DNA of 18,899 nucleotides. Origin: an uncultured Campylobacter sp. (GTDB lineage: Bacteria > Campylobacterota > Campylobacteria > Campylobacterales > Campylobacteraceae). Where the stretch lies: assembly GCF_938045405.1 (NCBI RefSeq), contig NZ_CALIMW010000007.1, positions 1 to 18,899 of the forward strand. The letters are read 5' to 3'. This document shows positions 16,430-18,899 of this stretch, piece by piece (the stretch's first letter is position 1; each line of letters opens with the position of its first letter). The translations under genes and the position numbers were made by a program. The notes beneath the pieces are model-generated. The model ran no database searches and was not told where the DNA came from. It worked only from the letters and a program-made list of their open reading frames with translations.

Positions 16430-17965
16430 ATGCAAACGGCAGACATTTTAGTGCTGGACTTCGGCTCCCAATACACCCAGCTGATCGCTAGGCGCTTGCG
16501 CGAACAAGGCGTTTACACCGAGCTGATCGCATACGACGCACCGATCGATAAGATAAAAGCAAAAAACCCTAAAGGTCTTATTTTAAGTGGCGGACCCGCT
16601 AGCGTTTACGCCAAGGATGCGTATTTTTGCGACGATAGAATTTTTGAGCTTGGAATTCCAATTTTAGGTATCTGCTACGGCATGCAGCTCATCGCGCATA
16701 AATTTGGCGCCAGCGTCGTGCCTGCGGGTAAAAAAGAGTATGGCAAGGCTTCTTTGAAACTGCTTCGCGCTAGCAGGCTATTTGGCGGCGTGGAGGATAA
16801 CTCTACTGTCTGGATGAGCCACTCGGACAAGGTCGAGAGCCTGCCGGAGGGCTTTGAGGTGATGGCAAGCTCGGATGAGAGTGAGTGGTGCGTATTCGGC
16901 GACGAAATACGTAAAATTTACGCGCTGCAATTTCACCCGGAGGTCTGCCACAGCGAGTTCGGCGATAGAATTTTAAAAAATTTTGCCAAAGAGATCTGCG
17001 GAATAACCAGCACTTGGAATATGGGTAGCTTCGCCAAAGAGCAGATGATCAAAATAAAAGAGCGCGTAGGCAGCGCCAAAGTGCTTTGCGCAGTAAGCGG
17101 CGGCGTGGATAGCTCGGTCGTAGCGGCGCTTTTGGCGCATGCGGTGCCGCAGAGCCTGATAGCGGTTTTCGTCGATAACGGACTACTCCGCACCGGCGAG
17201 CGAAAGGCGGTAGAGGAGATGTTTAGGCTCAAACTCGGCGTGAGCTTAGACGTAGTCGATGCTAGCGAGCTGTTTTTAAGCAGGCTGAAAGGGGTGGTCG
17301 ATCCCGAGCAAAAACGCAAAATCATCGGCGCGACCTTCATCGAGGTTTTCAGCAAAGAAGCGGCAAAATACAAAAACGTAAAATTTCTAGCCCAGGGCAC
17401 GCTCTATACCGACATCATCGAAAGCTCGGTCGCAGGCTCAAGCAAAACGATCAAAAGCCATCACAACGTAGGCGGCCTGCCTAAGGATATGAAATTTGAA
17501 CTGATCGAGCCTCTGCGCGAAATTTTTAAAGACGAAGTGCGCCAACTGGGGCTTGAACTAGGTCTTTCGCGCGAAGTCGTTTTCCGCCATCCATTCCCTG
17601 GCCCGGGTCTTGCGATCCGCATAATGGGCGAGGTAAATACGCCGAGCCTCGAGCTACTGCGCAAAGCCGACGTGATCCTGCGCGACGAGCTAAAATCAAG
17701 CGGCTGGTACAACAAAACGTGGCAGGCGTTTTGCGTGCTGCTAAACGTGCACTCCGTGGGAGTCATGGGCGATAACCGCACCTATGAAAACGCCGTGTGC
17801 GTGCGCGTAGTGGACGCTAGCGACGGCATGACGGCTAGCTTCTCGCGCTTGCCGTACGATCTGCTAGAAAATGTCTCTCGCCGCATCATAAACGAAGTAG
17901 ACGGCATCAACCGCGTAGTTTACGACATCTCGAGCAAACCGCCTGCGACGATAGAGTGGGAGTAA
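16430..17965 (+). CDS. guaA: GMP synthase (glutamine-hydrolysing)
   Basis: GuaA converts XMP to GMP using ATP and ammonia drawn from glutamine, the last step of guanine nucleotide synthesis. The 511-residue length is normal. The N-terminal class I glutamine amidotransferase has the catalytic triad C82 (GICYGMQ), H169 and E171 (QFHPEV). The ATP pyrophosphatase domain has the P-loop SGGVDSS at 223-229. The C-terminal GMP synthase domain contains FRHPFPGPGLAIR and ends in the conserved PPATIEWE. AAGGA lies about 7 bases before the ATG. Codon use and GC content are typical of the core genes here and contrast sharply with the methyltransferase that starts 23 bases after the stop. The 3' end of guaA is a known integration site for genomic islands in some bacteria. 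Confidence 0.98.
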   Translation: MQTADILVLDFGSQYTQLIARRLREQGVYTELIAYDAPIDKIKAKNPKGLILSGGPASVYAKDAYFCDDRIFELGIPILGICYGMQLIAHKFGASVVPAGKKEYGKASLKLLRASRLFGGVEDNSTVWMSHSDKVESLPEGFEVMASSDESEWCVFGDEIRKIYALQFHPEVCHSEFGDRILKNFAKEICGITSTWNMGSFAKEQMIKIKERVGSAKVLCAVSGGVDSSVVAALLAHAVPQSLIAVFVDNGLLRTGERKAVEEMFRLKLGVSLDVVDASELFLSRLKGVVDPEQKRKIIGATFIEVFSKEAAKYKNVKFLAQGTLYTDIIESSVAGSSKTIKSHHNVGGLPKDMKFELIEPLREIFKDEVRQLGLELGLSREVVFRHPFPGPGLAIRIMGEVNTPSLELLRKADVILRDELKSSGWYNKTWQAFCVLLNVHSVGVMGDNRTYENAVCVRVVDASDGMTASFSRLPYDLLENVSRRIINEVDGINRVVYDISSKPPATIEWE

Positions 17966-17988
17966 ATTATTTTTTAGTATTTACAAAC

Positions 17989-18899
17989 ATGAATAAAATT
18001 AAAATTAGTGAGAAATTTAATATTAACAATGAGGTAACGGTTTTTAATGGTGATTGTTTAAAGCTGTTGCAAAAAATACCTAATGAATTTTGTGACTTAA
18101 TTATTACTTCTCCACCATACTGTATGGGAAAGGCCTATGAAAATATTCACGATGATATTGAAACATTTAAAAACCAGCAGATAACAATTTTTAATGATAT
18201 TTATCGTGTATTAAAAGTCGGTGGTAGTTTGTGCTGGCAAATTGGGTATCATGTAACTAAATTTGAGCTTATCCCATTAGATTTTTATATTTATCAAATC
18301 TTTGTAGAAAATAGTAAAAAATGCAAACATCCGCTAGTTTTAAGAAATAGAATAATTTGGACATTTGGACACGGTCTAAATAGTTCAAGACGTTTTAGCG
18401 GGAGACATGAGACTATATTGTGGTTTACGAAAGGAAAAGAGTATAGTTTTAATTTAGATTGTATTCGTATTCCACAAAAATATCCAGGAAAACGTTACTA
18501 TAAAGGAAAAAATAAGGGAAAATTTAGTGGAAATCCATTAGGCAAAAATCCATCTGATGTTTGGGATATACCTAATGTCAAGGCTAATCATGTTGAAAAG
18601 ACTGAGCATCCTTGTCAGTTTCCAATAGCAATACCACAAAGACTAATTAAGGCGTTAACTCCAACAAATGGAATAGTATTTGACCCTTTTATGGGCTCTG
18701 GAACTTCAGGGGTAGCTTCCATATTGGAAAATAGAAAATTTATAGGGTCTGAAATACAAAAAGAATATTTTAATATTGCTAAAAATCGTATTAAAGATGC
18801 TATCAATGGAGTGGCTAAAGTTAGAGAGGATGTCCCTGTAATGAAACCAGATAAAAATAGTTTGGTTGCCAAGTTGCCGGAGGAATTTAGTATAATCAG
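17989..18899 (+). CDS. Beta-class DNA methyltransferase (m4C or m6A), 3' end outside window
   Basis: The frame is open to the right edge, 303 codons so far. Motifs come in beta-class order. Catalytic motif IV TSPPY is at 40-44, a target-recognition region follows, RHETILWFTKG is at 139-149, a motif X-like HPCQFPIAIPQRLI is at 207-220, and the S-adenosylmethionine-binding motif FDPFMGSGT is at 231-239, followed by FIGSEIQKEYFNIA. SPPY is typical of N4-cytosine enzymes but also occurs in N6-adenine ones, so the base is not settled. The motif set is complete, so the enzyme is probably active and near its C-terminus. There is no clear ribosome site before the ATG. The gene is visibly AT-rich with AGA and ATA codons, unlike guaA next door, which suggests acquisition. 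A restriction endonuclease gene may follow outside the window. Confidence 0.9.
   Translation, partial: MNKIKISEKFNINNEVTVFNGDCLKLLQKIPNEFCDLIITSPPYCMGKAYENIHDDIETFKNQQITIFNDIYRVLKVGGSLCWQIGYHVTKFELIPLDFYIYQIFVENSKKCKHPLVLRNRIIWTFGHGLNSSRRFSGRHETILWFTKGKEYSFNLDCIRIPQKYPGKRYYKGKNKGKFSGNPLGKNPSDVWDIPNVKANHVEKTEHPCQFPIAIPQRLIKALTPTNGIVFDPFMGSGTSGVASILENRKFIGSEIQKEYFNIAKNRIKDAINGVAKVREDVPVMKPDKNSLVAKLPEEFSII

Noticed and set aside
16933..17781. Minus-strand frames of 155 and 106 codons inside guaA
   Set aside because: guaA is intact with all catalytic motifs on the plus strand, and the reverse frames are only shadows.
18615..18872. An 85-codon minus-strand frame inside the methyltransferase
   Set aside because: The plus strand carries the motif I sequence FDPFMGSGT at the same place; the reverse frame resembles nothing.
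1..18899. CRISPR array, insertion sequence or rRNA
   Set aside because: There are no regularly spaced identical repeats, no transposase-like frame with terminal inverted repeats, and no rRNA sequence. The only tandem array (8271-8349) is short and degenerate, with no spacers.

Overview
The window looks like chromosomal DNA of a Campylobacter species from the higher-GC oral or intestinal group (C. gracilis, rectus, showae and relatives). Three things point there: AAATTT and AAAATTTT words are everywhere; uvrC, a small DUF721-like gene and guaA sit together as I recall for C. jejuni Cj1246c to Cj1248; and promoters have a good -10 box with a T-rich upstream part rather than a -35 box. The species is not fixed by the sequence.

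Layout. (1) Positions 1-5617, minus strand: a giant two-partner-secretion exoprotein (TpsA, filamentous haemagglutinin / CdiA type). It is open over at least 1,872 codons and runs off the left edge. (2) 5887-7899, minus: its outer-membrane transporter TpsB. The pair is ordered tpsB then tpsA. (3) 7909-8752: about 840 bases without a normal gene. This stretch holds a four-unit degenerate tandem repeat, a perfect TATAAT box leading to a 14-codon frame with a strong ribosome site, and other tiny frames that may be gene debris. (4) 8753-13788, minus: a very large hybrid histidine kinase, a stand-alone receiver protein 14 bases downstream, and tRNA-Arg(CCT) 13 bases after that. (5) 13954-16204, minus: uvrC, overlapped by a DUF721/DciA-like gene. 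(6) 16175-17965, plus: a small LptM-like lipoprotein gene overlapping the DUF721-like start head to head, then guaA. (7) 17989-18899, plus: an AT-rich beta-class DNA methyltransferase starting 23 bases after guaA and cut by the right edge.

How the parts work together. TpsB moves the TpsA filament to the cell surface. The TpsA domain order (TPS domain, FHA-1-like repeats, two non-repetitive segments one of which is Tyr/Pro-rich, FHA-2-like repeats) resembles contact-dependent inhibition (CdiA) proteins, but the C-terminal end that would decide toxin versus adhesin lies outside the window. The kinase has a NIT (nitrate/nitrite-sensing type) periplasmic region. It probably passes phosphate to its own receiver and to the small receiver protein, and no DNA-binding output is visible. 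The methyltransferase has base composition unlike guaA and is probably part of an acquired restriction-modification module.

The best leads are the CdiA-like layout of TpsA with its edge-cut C-terminus, the foreign-looking DNA right after guaA, and the kinase's oppositely charged linkers on either side of its only canonical receiver domain.
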